Positions 1 through 7,766 of a stretch of 64,000 nt of DNA are shown here, one piece after another. The notes under the pieces are model-generated. The model was not told the DNA's origin. It saw only the letters and a list, made by a program, of their open reading frames with translations, and did not search any database. The translations under genes were made by a program, and so were the position numbers. Positions within the stretch are counted from its first letter, which is position 1, and every line of letters begins with the position of its first letter. Origin of the DNA: Pararhizobium qamdonense (GTDB lineage Bacteria > Pseudomonadota > Alphaproteobacteria > Rhizobiales > Rhizobiaceae); the NCBI RefSeq assembly GCF_029277445.1, contig NZ_CP119567.1, forward strand, positions 836,498 through 900,497. Direction: 5' to 3'.

Positions 1-2288
1 AGCGGCACGTCGTCGGTGAGCGTTGCGGCATCAAGGACAATTCGCGTGTCGCCCTCGAACTCGACCATCACCGCCGCAAGCGCCTCGGTGTCCCCAGGCA
101 TGATCTGGCCGAAATACATCGGATCGATTGAAAGGGAGAGCGTGAATGTCTGGCTGGAATAGCCACGATTGACCATAATCGAGGGCAACAGCAAAGGCAT
201 GTCGGGATTGACCGTCATGCGCAGGACGGGATTGAGATCCGTGAGGACTGTACCCGGGGGATCGAGCCGGTAATCGATGTCGGCCTGCGCGCCTGCTGCA
301 ATCTGCAAGCCGGGGCTGGCATCCGGAAAGGCCAGGCCGTCGCCGGCCGGGGTGGCAAGAAACTCGGCAATCGTCAGCGGGCTCTCGATGCGGTTGCGCA
401 CCGTGACGCGAACCCGGCCGGCGCCCACGGGACCGCGAAAGCTACGCTCCAGCAGGACACCGCTCGCCTCGTGCAGCGACAGGCGGATGGGGATGGAGGT
501 ATTGGCAGCGCCCGGTAGCGAGGCCGTCACCAGCCCGTCGAGGCCGCCGCTCTGTAGCGCCGTGATCACCGCTGCCAGCGCCTCAGGTGTCAACTGCACC
601 TCATCGATGATCCCGTCATCGAGGCTGATCGTGGCTGCCGTCCGCTCGCTCTCAGTAAAGGCGGTACCGGCATCATCGGGCAGCCGCAGCCGCAGCGCCG
701 CCTGCTCAGGGATCAGCGCCGAGAGCACGGCGCCTTCGCCCAGAAAACGTTTCAGCCTTGCCAGCACCGCGCGGTCCAGATAGGGCACGGCGCGATAGGC
801 CAGATGGGCGCGATAGAGAATTTTATTCTCGTTTGCGTCCGCGGCCTCAACGACGTCGAAGAACGCGATGCTGACGGCTGGGAGGTATGGCGCCTCTTCA
901 CGGCGCGGTATGCGGAATTCCTGTGGCTCGTAATAGTAACGGCCGGTAAAGGCCGTATCCTGATAGTAGACAACGGGCGGGCGGCCTTCGCCTGCATCAA
1001 ACTCCGCCCGCAACAGCACGCGCGTCATGCTCGGACGCAGATCGCCGGGCACATCGAACATGTAAGCGTTGACATCGACATCGAAGTTAAACGCGATAGC
1101 CTGAACGGCCTCAGCCTGGGTGCGGATGAGCGCCGGGCGGCCCATTTTGTCGATGAAAGCGCTTGTTGGCACCACACGCCGCGCGCCAACCCGCAGATCG
1201 CTGATGTCGAGCGCTTCGGTGAGATCGGGGCGGAACACCTGCGTCAGCATTTCACGCGAAGTGGCGGGCGTCAGATCAAGCGGCGCGACCTCCATCATTG
1301 CGGGCAAAGGCGCATCGAACCCGCGCATCAGCACGGCTGTATTGAGTGTGTGCACGGTGCTCAAATGCGCCGCAGAAACGCCGCCGGAAACGGTGGTAAA
1401 GGGCTGCCGCAGGACGCGGCGCGCCAGATCTTCCCGGCGCCAATGCGGCTGGGGTCTGTCGCGTGCCGGGCGCACATGGCGCCATTCCGGCGGCTTGATC
1501 ATCATCGTCAAAAGCACGCCGCGATCGAGAAACCGCACCTGATCCTGCACGCCGAAATCGCTCGGAATGATCTGCCGCCATGTGCGGCGGCCAACCGTGG
1601 CAAAGCAGCGCAACTCCAGCCGGCCTTTGGCTGCGGGATCGGTTATCGCCGACCAGAGCTGATCGAAATCGGCCTTGGTGTTGAGATCAAACACAAGCTG
1701 CGACGTCTCGGCATCCACGCGGTTGACGGCACCGAGCGGGATCGACAGCCAGCTCTCCGCAGGCGCGTCCGTGCCGTTCTCCACGGGAACCGAATATACG
1801 ATCCTTGCCGAAACCTCGTGTGCGATCTCCTTGATCGGATGATCGGCGGTGAAGCCCGGCATGCGGCGCTGGAACCCCACAGTAAGGCGCGCAATGGGGC
1901 CGCCCGGCGCTGCGCTCGCCAGCCATTTGAGACTGGCCGCATAGCGTCCGCCGGTTTCCTGGAGCGCATAGACCGGCAGCACGAAACTGAAACCGGCATC
2001 ATTGGACGCCGGATAGGCGGTGCCTCGTGACAATGTGCCGTCCGGGCTCAGCGCAACAGCATCCTGTCCCCGCGCCCCGTCTCCCGAATCCGCAACGCTA
2101 AACTCTACGGATCCGGGATCAGGCGCCCCAGCGTCAGTGATCTGGATATCGGTGATCGGACCGGTGCTGTCTGGATCGATGACGATGGGAAGCGGAAACA
2201 CCACCGGCTTGCGCCGCCGCACCCCGTCCCGCAACGACCGGACCGACATGTCGCGGTTGATGACGTAAATTTCGTCCGCCCTCGACAT
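1..2288 (-). CDS. Large protein of unknown function (C-terminus outside window)
   Basis: An open frame runs without a stop from an ATG at 2288 to the window edge, giving about 760 residues of a longer protein. I do not recognise the family. There is no N-terminal signal peptide; it begins MSRADEIYVINRDMSVRSLR. The visible part is rich in beta-strand-like stretches, with many V, T, D and P residues and a tyrosine-rich patch (TGRYYYEPQEFRIPRR) near residue 450. This suggests stacked beta-sandwich domains, but that is inference from composition only. A perfect CRP-type site (2348-2363) lies 60 bp upstream. The same site type sits at nearly the same distance before the P450-DyP gene, so both probably belong to one cAMP-dependent regulon with the neighbouring Crp-like regulator. 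The opposite strand also has a long open frame (804-2030), but its Arg/His-rich translation marks it as a shadow. Confidence 0.75.
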   Translation of the reverse strand, partial: MSRADEIYVINRDMSVRSLRDGVRRRKPVVFPLPIVIDPDSTGPITDIQITDAGAPDPGSVEFSVADSGDGARGQDAVALSPDGTLSRGTAYPASNDAGFSFVLPVYALQETGGRYAASLKWLASAAPGGPIARLTVGFQRRMPGFTADHPIKEIAHEVSARIVYSVPVENGTDAPAESWLSIPLGAVNRVDAETSQLVFDLNTKADFDQLWSAITDPAAKGRLELRCFATVGRRTWRQIIPSDFGVQDQVRFLDRGVLLTMMIKPPEWRHVRPARDRPQPHWRREDLARRVLRQPFTTVSGGVSAAHLSTVHTLNTAVLMRGFDAPLPAMMEVAPLDLTPATSREMLTQVFRPDLTEALDISDLRVGARRVVPTSAFIDKMGRPALIRTQAEAVQAIAFNFDVDVNAYMFDVPGDLRPSMTRVLLRAEFDAGEGRPPVVYYQDTAFTGRYYYEPQEFRIPRREEAPYLPAVSIAFFDVVEAADANENKILYRAHLAYRAVPYLDRAVLARLKRFLGEGAVLSALIPEQAALRLRLPDDAGTAFTESERTAATISLDDGIIDEVQLTPEALAAVITALQSGGLDGLVTASLPGAANTSIPIRLSLHEASGVLLERSFRGPVGAGRVRVTVRNRIESPLTIAEFLATPAGDGLAFPDASPGLQIAAGAQADIDYRLDPPGTVLTDLNPVLRMTVNPDMPLLLPSIMVNRGYSSQTFTLSLSIDPMYFGQIMPGDTEALAAVMVEFEGDTRIVLDAATLTDDVP

Positions 2289-2347
2289 TGATCAAGTCTC
2301 CCATCGCCAATCGATGAGCAACCATGCGCCGAACTCGGCATGCGGAA

Positions 2348-2363
2348 TGTGAGCTAGCTCACA
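2348..2363. promoter_or_regulatory. CRP-type operator upstream of the 1-2288 gene
   Basis: The 16-mer TGTGAGCTAGCTCACA is a perfect palindrome and matches the classical CRP consensus TGTGA-N6-TCACA at all ten defined positions. It lies 60 bp upstream of the ATG at 2288. A second perfect site of this form is at 7740-7755. The likely binder is the Crp/Fnr protein encoded at 2648-3406, whose recognition helix keeps the Arg-Glu pair used by CRP; this is inference. Confidence 0.75.
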
Positions 2364-2426
2364 CAGGTTGAGAAAAATTAGCAAATCGCGATATTCGCTT
2401 GTCTGGAAGGCCTATCCTCTGGCAAG

Positions 2427-2618
2427 TTAGAGCCTCGTACGATCAATGAGGCGCATTCTGTTGCCTCAAATCGGCCGATCCACCAGAAGGATGGCGCAGG
2501 GCGATGCCGCTCCATCGGACAAGCCATCCGACGCCGTGGGCGGCCGATTTCAGGCAACCCGAAGGGCCGGATGCTTTTTTCCGGCAGAATGCGTCTCATT
2601 GATCGTACGAGGCTCTAA
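2427..2618. mobile_element. Palindromic MITE-like element (about 186 bp plus TA flanks)
   Basis: Terminal arms 2427-2460 and 2585-2618 are 34-base inverted repeats with one mismatch (GAGGCGC against GAGACGC). A second inner inverted pair is 2461-2477 and 2541-2557 (TTGCCTCAAATCGGCCG type, one mismatch). The ends read TA-GAGCCTCGTACG and CGTACGAGGCTC-TA, compatible with a TA target duplication as left by IS630/Tc1-type transposases, although the TA is also part of the palindrome. No transposase frame is inside. It sits between the CRP-type site and the Crp-like regulator gene, ending 30 bp before that gene's start. Confidence 0.7.
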
Positions 2619-2647
2619 TACAACTTCAGCGGAAGGCGGCTTTTGTG

Positions 2648-3406
2648 ATGGGCAAGAAGAGTTTCGCTGCCGACAAGATTGTCTGGCTGGATTCCCACCG
2701 GCCGGCCTCCCGGCGTACAAGCAAAAACAAGCAGATCCAATCTCAGGACGCGGCCGGTGGTCACGATCAAAGTTCGTCGGGCCGCGATCTCTTCGATCTT
2801 CTGTTCGACAATTGTGTCACCGACCGTCTGCCCGCCGGAAAGCATCTCTTTCTGCAGGAGGACAGATCGGACCGGGTCTTCGGGCTGATCGAAGGCTCGA
2901 TCGAAATCTCGATCTATTCGATCGACGGCCAGAAACTCGTCGCCAACATGCAGGCCGCGCCAACGATCATCGGCGAGATCGGCGCGCTTGATGGAGGTGT
3001 GCGCACCGCGACCGCCATATGCCGGACCGATTGCGTTGTTGTGTCGCTGGACCGGGATCAGCTTCTACGACGCATCGAGGAAAGCCCGCTGCTTGCACGC
3101 TCCATGCTGCGTCTGTTGTGCGACAGGGTCCGATGGGTGAGCGAATCGCTGGGCGACCACGCCTTTCTCGACGTCGAGGCCAGGCTTGCCAAACGGTTGC
3201 TGCTGCTTGACAAGCTGCTTGCCGACCCGTCCGGCTGGATCGCCATATCGCAAAGCGAGATCGCCGATTTCCTCGGCTCGACGCGCGAGTCCGTCAACAA
3301 GCTCCTGAACAACTGGCGCAGCCTCGGCTTTATCGAGGTCAAGCGCGGCCGTATCAAGGTCGCCAGCCGGAACCGCCTTCGCCTGTTGCTGCGGGAACGG
3401 GAATAG
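2648..3406 (+). CDS. Crp/Fnr-family transcriptional regulator
   Basis: This is a 252-residue cyclic-nucleotide-responsive DNA-binding protein. After a ~45-residue hydrophilic N-terminal extension comes a cNMP-binding domain (about 50-165). Its phosphate-binding cassette reads GEIGALDGGVRTA, keeping the Glu and the Arg-(Ser/Thr)-Ala of CRP, so cAMP binding is plausible. The C-terminal winged helix (about 200-245) contains SQSEIADFLGSTRESVNKLL. The Arg-Glu and following Lys fall where E. coli CRP uses Arg180, Glu181 and Arg185 to read TGTGA. There is no FNR-type cysteine cluster. A GTG lies one codon earlier (2645); I chose the ATG. It converges on the P450-DyP gene with only 6 bp between the stops. 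Its likely targets are the two TGTGA-N6-TCACA sites nearby (2348, 7740), and the adenylate cyclase at 7767-9530 is the probable ligand source (inference). Confidence 0.9.
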   Translation: MGKKSFAADKIVWLDSHRPASRRTSKNKQIQSQDAAGGHDQSSSGRDLFDLLFDNCVTDRLPAGKHLFLQEDRSDRVFGLIEGSIEISIYSIDGQKLVANMQAAPTIIGEIGALDGGVRTATAICRTDCVVVSLDRDQLLRRIEESPLLARSMLRLLCDRVRWVSESLGDHAFLDVEARLAKRLLLLDKLLADPSGWIAISQSEIADFLGSTRESVNKLLNNWRSLGFIEVKRGRIKVASRNRLRLLLRERE

Positions 3407-3412
3407 GCCGCA

Positions 3413-6400
3413 TTACCGCTCACCACCCGCCACATCCAGCCGCGACAGCATGTAGCGCAAAGCCGCCCGGCTTGGCAGGAAGAAATAGCCGCCACCCCGC
3501 GTGGTGATAAAGGACGGCATGCCTTCCAGTGCAAGAGAGCCCTCCCAACGCGGCAAGGCAAAGCGGCCCCTCGGCTTACCACGCGCGCCGACCTTCTGGG
3601 TGCCGATCAGCGGATCCTTCTCGTCTCTCAAACCATGGAAGCTGCCCGACGCCATCCAGGTCTGCTGGATAAACTCGTACTGGCGTTCGATGCTGGCGTT
3701 GACGCACATGAACAGCAGCCCCTTCTCCGTCGTGCCATCCGCGCCTGCGGCCGCATAGGTCCTGCCGACACGCAGGATGCGGTGGCGCTTTGTGATCCGG
3801 ATTTCCGTGTCGAGGTCCGTGTTCAGGGAAGCGCGTGGATTGGACCGGCGCACATGCGCACCGAGAGGGCATCGTAACCCCTGCGGATCCTCGGCGCCGA
3901 AGGTGAAGCCATTGTCGGGCAAGCCGCCGGCGGGCCGGTGCGGGCTCTTGATCAGCGAGGAACCATCCTTCCAGCGCCCGACGATCCGCGCGCCAACCCA
4001 ATCCGCCGTCACTGCCTCGCCCGTCAATGTCCCGACGCTGCTTGCCGCCGCGCGGCAGTAATCCTCAAAACGTTCCACATGCTGCTGGAGCTGGCGCACG
4101 ACGACGAAACTGCCGTTGCGCCCAAAATCATGCCAGCGGGATTTTCCAGCCGTGATGCTGCCATCGACCTCGACCGCGCGCAGGATGCCGAGCGGATCGG
4201 TATGCCCGGGCACGGTGGGGCTTGGCGGGTAGAAGCCATGCTCGTCGCGATAACCGAACAGAAACTCGCCCGGATTGAGAAGATGCATCTCGTGCACGGT
4301 GCTGCCGGTATCCTGCCAGCTTCCGCGCAGGATCGGCTGGGAAATGCCGTCCTGAAAGCCGAAATGATCACGCCCCTTGCTGCCATCGCCCTGCGAGCCC
4401 GCAGGCTTGACCGATAGTTCGAGACGGTGAACCGGCTCCATACCCGTCTCGCGGGACACCTCGTCCAGCCCGCGCACCACAATGTCCAGAATGTCTTGGG
4501 AGCCGGCATAGCAGTTGACGATCATGTCGACTGGATTGCGCCCACCCCCCCAATACCATCCGGCTGGGTCGTTTTGGCCCCAGTCGTCGAGGATCCGACT
4601 CCGATAAGGGTTCGCCATGCCCTGACGGAAGGCGAGCGGAAAGCTCGCCAGCGCCTCCGTCTCGACGGCACCTTCCGGTCCGACGCCGAGGCGGCGCAAT
4701 CCACCTGGCCCGAAGAAGGCCATCATGGCGCGATCGGTGGGTGCCGTGTCGCCAAACGAAATTTTATCTGTGACATAGGCCAGCCAGCGCCGGCGCGATA
4801 CCGGCGAGAGGCCGTCCGGCACGCGAAATGCCAGCATCACACCATGCGCAAGGCGCCCCAACGGGCCAAAGACGATCGACTGGATTTCGCCCTGTTCGAG
4901 GATCTCGGACGGTGCCGGATCAGGCAGCAGCAACTGCTGGACGGCATTGAGACGCGTACGCGGCAGCCGTTCGGTGGAGGAAAACAGACTGATCCAGTCG
5001 CGCGCTTCACTCAGCCGCGCCGAACAGATACCCTGGCGTATCCTTGCGTTCGTGCGAATATGCGCGGCCGAAATCCGGGGATAGGCGCTGTACCAGAAGC
5101 TGGTCGGTACCTGCTGGTTGCGGGCCCAGCGCTTGAAGCGGTCACCATCGCGGGCACCGTCCAGGAAGAGAAACCGCGTCGATGGGAAGCCTTCTGTATT
5201 GCTCCACACGCCGGTCAAGCCCGCCGAGGCTTTCGTAATGAAGTCTTCCAGATAGCTCTCCCAACTGCCGCCATAATTGCTCAGGAAGACGAGCTTGTCG
5301 GTGCCGGGAACTCGGACCCAGCGGGCGAAATGGATGGTGCCGATCGTCGATAGGAACCCCGGCCGGAAGATATGTGTGGCCGAGATGGAGATCACATAAA
5401 ACGTAAAGCGCAGCAGCATCCTGCGGAAACGTCCTGCCTTGATCGTCGAGACGGCCGTCATATGGTTCTGGAACTCGCGATCCTCACCTTTCTGAAGCCC
5501 TTCCAGGCGCTCCGGCGAGATCGAATCCGTCGCCGGCTCGCAGGCCGTCTCGATACGGCGAAGCCAGATCAGCGCCAGCGTGAGCGCAATCGAAACCGTC
5601 GTCATGATGCCGAGCCCGGCCAGAACGAAGGCCGTGCCCAGCCGCAAAAGAAAAGCTGGCCAGGAGGCACCGGTTTCAAAAACGAGGCGATAGGTCAGGT
5701 ACCAGCATATCGCATAGACAACGACCAGCGTGATCGTGACCGGCTTGGCCAGCAATGTCTTGCGAATGGCGCTCCAGACCCCTTTCGGCGGCTCGGCCAG
5801 CCCGTTTGCCGCCGGAGCGAAAGCCCAGTCGAACTTTCGGTTGCCGCGCAACTGGTTTCGCACCTCCGTCAGTACCTGCGCGGCATCGCCGCCCGGCTTT
5901 GCAGAAAGCCTTTCGACGATGCGCATCGCGTGCTTCGCTAGAGCCGCCTCGCGGCGGATGCGCTCGACCGTGTGCCCCGGCGTACCGCCAAAGACCAGCC
6001 CGCTGAGACTTCCGAAATAAGGCGAAACGTCCTGCGCATGCCGGTCCATGAAGGCAGCAAGATCGGTATCGACCGCTCCACCCGAAACGTCTTCACAGAT
6101 GTTCCGGACCTGCGGTTCAAGCGCCTGCGCAAAAGCCTGCAGGACTGCCGGCTTGCCGCCATCGCCGCTCATTTCAATGAGGAGATGATGGCCCCGTTCT
6201 CCATCGCCACCGGTATCGACCAGCGACATGCTGGCAAAATGGATGATGCCGGTGCTATCGAGCCCGGTCTTCGCATCGCCCACGCACGGATTACCGAGCG
6301 CATCAAGCTCAGCCCGAATCGCCTTGACATCAGCACCGGGCTTGACCGGGACGATAACGGTTATCATCGACTGCTGGTTTGCAGGATCGAATTCGACCAT

Positions 6401-7684
6401 GAGTTTTTCGGGATAGGGGCCGAGCCGCTGCAATCGCCCCTCCCTGCCTGCCGCGCGCCGGAAGCCGGGTTTCGAAAACAGCGCACGCAGACATTCTGCC
6501 GTCTGTACTCGCGCCAGGAGCGCACCGATGCACTTATGGATGCCATGGCCGAAGACCAGCGACTGCTGGTCTGGCCGCCCGGGCTGGAAATCCCAGGGAT
6601 CGGCCACCGCCCGCCTGTCGAACATGGCAGAGCGTGTGGCGGGCCAGACGACCGTGTCGCCCTTGATCGTATACGGTCTGCCATGATCGCCGCCGATCTT
6701 CTGGTCGTGCCGCGCATAGCGCCAGGGGCTGATCCAGATCGGCTTGAAGCGCATCGCCTCGACAATGGCAAGATCCAGACGCTTGCTGTCCGAAAGCGCG
6801 GCCGCTGCCGCCATCTCGTCAAAAATCTCCTTGCGCGACAGCGCCACCTCAAGGCAATTGCCGCCGCCCAAAAGCGTCGTCGGTCCAAAGCCGGTGATCA
6901 TGCCCATCATGATGGCGTGAATGTCGGGCCGGCCGATGCGCCCCTGCTGCATTGCGCCGACCAGGCGATCGAGCGGCCGCTCCTGCAAGGCGCCCGCCGC
7001 GATGACGGTATCGATCGACCGGTCGATCGCCGCGCCAATATTGCGCGAAGCGGCAATCGCCAATTCACGCACCACGGTATCGGCGGTTGGATCGCCGAAG
7101 AAGACGGTGCTGAGCGCAATGGCCCAGTCTGCAAACTCGCCCTCATCATCGACCACAACGCCGTAATATTCGCAGCAGATTGTCGAGGAGACGATGCGGA
7201 AGAGATCAAACGCCGCATTGAGCTTGGTGTCGGCACCATCAACGATTTCACGCGCACGCCGCGCCGCGATCGGCCGCACGCGCGCCTCCACTTCGGCAGG
7301 CGGAAAGGCGCTCAGCACCACCGATTTGAGACGCCGGTAATCCTCTCCGTCGCTCATCCCGAGAATGAAATTCGCGCCGCCGGCAAACTCGGTCATTTCC
7401 GGCCCATAGGGCGTCTCGAAATCGGCCTGCCGCTCCAGCACTTCGCGCACGTCGGCATTGCGGGTGAGCAGCACGAAACGCCCGCAGCGCGCGCGCGGCC
7501 AGACCGCCCGCAACACGGACAGCCACCAATCCGGGTGCTCGATCAGATACCCCGCCGCCCGGCCCAGCAATCCGCTGGAACGCATGCGTTGCAGGTCGAA
7601 TGGCGGGACAGTGCCGGTGACCGGGTGCTCGGCCCGCGCCTGCGCCAGACGTTCAAAATATTTCGGGCTGCATTTGAAAACCAT
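3413..7684 (-). CDS. Cytochrome P450 / membrane segment / DyP-type peroxidase fusion
   Basis: A 1,423-residue three-part haem protein. Residues ~1-440 are a cytochrome P450: ExxR at 309-312 (EAMR) and haem loop FGHGIHKCIG at 378-387 with Cys385 as thiolate ligand. The I-helix motif reads GFGPTT (265-270), with Pro where most monooxygenases have Asp/Glu. This recalls P450s that use peroxides or rearrange them. Two strong hydrophobic helices (about 648-666 and 677-707) separate it from a region of alpha/beta sequence (about 780-960). The C-terminus (~1000-1400) is a DyP-type peroxidase with GFQDG (1109-1113) and the proximal-His motif AHVRRSNPR (His1277). I start at ATG 7684, behind an AGAGG ribosome site. 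An upstream in-frame start at 7738 would abut the CRP-type site 7740-7755. The two haem domains could be coupled through peroxide chemistry (inference). Substrate unknown; membrane attachment likely. Confidence 0.85.
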   Translation of the reverse strand: MVFKCSPKYFERLAQARAEHPVTGTVPPFDLQRMRSSGLLGRAAGYLIEHPDWWLSVLRAVWPRARCGRFVLLTRNADVREVLERQADFETPYGPEMTEFAGGANFILGMSDGEDYRRLKSVVLSAFPPAEVEARVRPIAARRAREIVDGADTKLNAAFDLFRIVSSTICCEYYGVVVDDEGEFADWAIALSTVFFGDPTADTVVRELAIAASRNIGAAIDRSIDTVIAAGALQERPLDRLVGAMQQGRIGRPDIHAIMMGMITGFGPTTLLGGGNCLEVALSRKEIFDEMAAAAALSDSKRLDLAIVEAMRFKPIWISPWRYARHDQKIGGDHGRPYTIKGDTVVWPATRSAMFDRRAVADPWDFQPGRPDQQSLVFGHGIHKCIGALLARVQTAECLRALFSKPGFRRAAGREGRLQRLGPYPEKLMVEFDPANQQSMITVIVPVKPGADVKAIRAELDALGNPCVGDAKTGLDSTGIIHFASMSLVDTGGDGERGHHLLIEMSGDGGKPAVLQAFAQALEPQVRNICEDVSGGAVDTDLAAFMDRHAQDVSPYFGSLSGLVFGGTPGHTVERIRREAALAKHAMRIVERLSAKPGGDAAQVLTEVRNQLRGNRKFDWAFAPAANGLAEPPKGVWSAIRKTLLAKPVTITLVVVYAICWYLTYRLVFETGASWPAFLLRLGTAFVLAGLGIMTTVSIALTLALIWLRRIETACEPATDSISPERLEGLQKGEDREFQNHMTAVSTIKAGRFRRMLLRFTFYVISISATHIFRPGFLSTIGTIHFARWVRVPGTDKLVFLSNYGGSWESYLEDFITKASAGLTGVWSNTEGFPSTRFLFLDGARDGDRFKRWARNQQVPTSFWYSAYPRISAAHIRTNARIRQGICSARLSEARDWISLFSSTERLPRTRLNAVQQLLLPDPAPSEILEQGEIQSIVFGPLGRLAHGVMLAFRVPDGLSPVSRRRWLAYVTDKISFGDTAPTDRAMMAFFGPGGLRRLGVGPEGAVETEALASFPLAFRQGMANPYRSRILDDWGQNDPAGWYWGGGRNPVDMIVNCYAGSQDILDIVVRGLDEVSRETGMEPVHRLELSVKPAGSQGDGSKGRDHFGFQDGISQPILRGSWQDTGSTVHEMHLLNPGEFLFGYRDEHGFYPPSPTVPGHTDPLGILRAVEVDGSITAGKSRWHDFGRNGSFVVVRQLQQHVERFEDYCRAAASSVGTLTGEAVTADWVGARIVGRWKDGSSLIKSPHRPAGGLPDNGFTFGAEDPQGLRCPLGAHVRRSNPRASLNTDLDTEIRITKRHRILRVGRTYAAAGADGTTEKGLLFMCVNASIERQYEFIQQTWMASGSFHGLRDEKDPLIGTQKVGARGKPRGRFALPRWEGSLALEGMPSFITTRGGGYFFLPSRAALRYMLSRLDVAGGER

Positions 7685-7739
7685 GGATTGCCTCTTTGAA
7701 CCTGCCGGATCAGCAATTGGCCTTCCCCAGCCCCGCATC

Positions 7740-7755
7740 TGTGAAATAGCTCACA
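7740..7755. promoter_or_regulatory. CRP-type operator upstream of the P450-DyP gene
   Basis: TGTGAAATAGCTCACA matches TGTGA-N6-TCACA at all ten positions. It lies in the short gap between the cyclase stop (7767) and the P450-DyP ATG (7684), 56 bp upstream of that ATG. Its position suggests that the P450-DyP gene has its own cAMP-dependent promoter although it follows the cyclase gene on the same strand. Confidence 0.75.
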
Positions 7756-7766
7756 GTCTTGGGGTT

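Noticed and set aside
804..2030. A 408-codon open frame on the plus strand
   Set aside because: It is exactly antisense to the partial minus-strand gene, and its translation is rich in Arg, His and Ala with no strand/helix pattern. The minus frame gives a natural protein with tyrosine-rich strands and an upstream operator.
3413..7684. DyP domain as encapsulin cargo
   Set aside because: The DyP is part of a large membrane-attached fusion without a C-terminal targeting peptide, and no encapsulin gene is visible in the window.
5972..7699. A 575-codon plus-strand frame opposite the P450 domain
   Set aside because: The minus strand encodes unmistakable P450 motifs here; the plus-strand frame is a GC-rich shadow.
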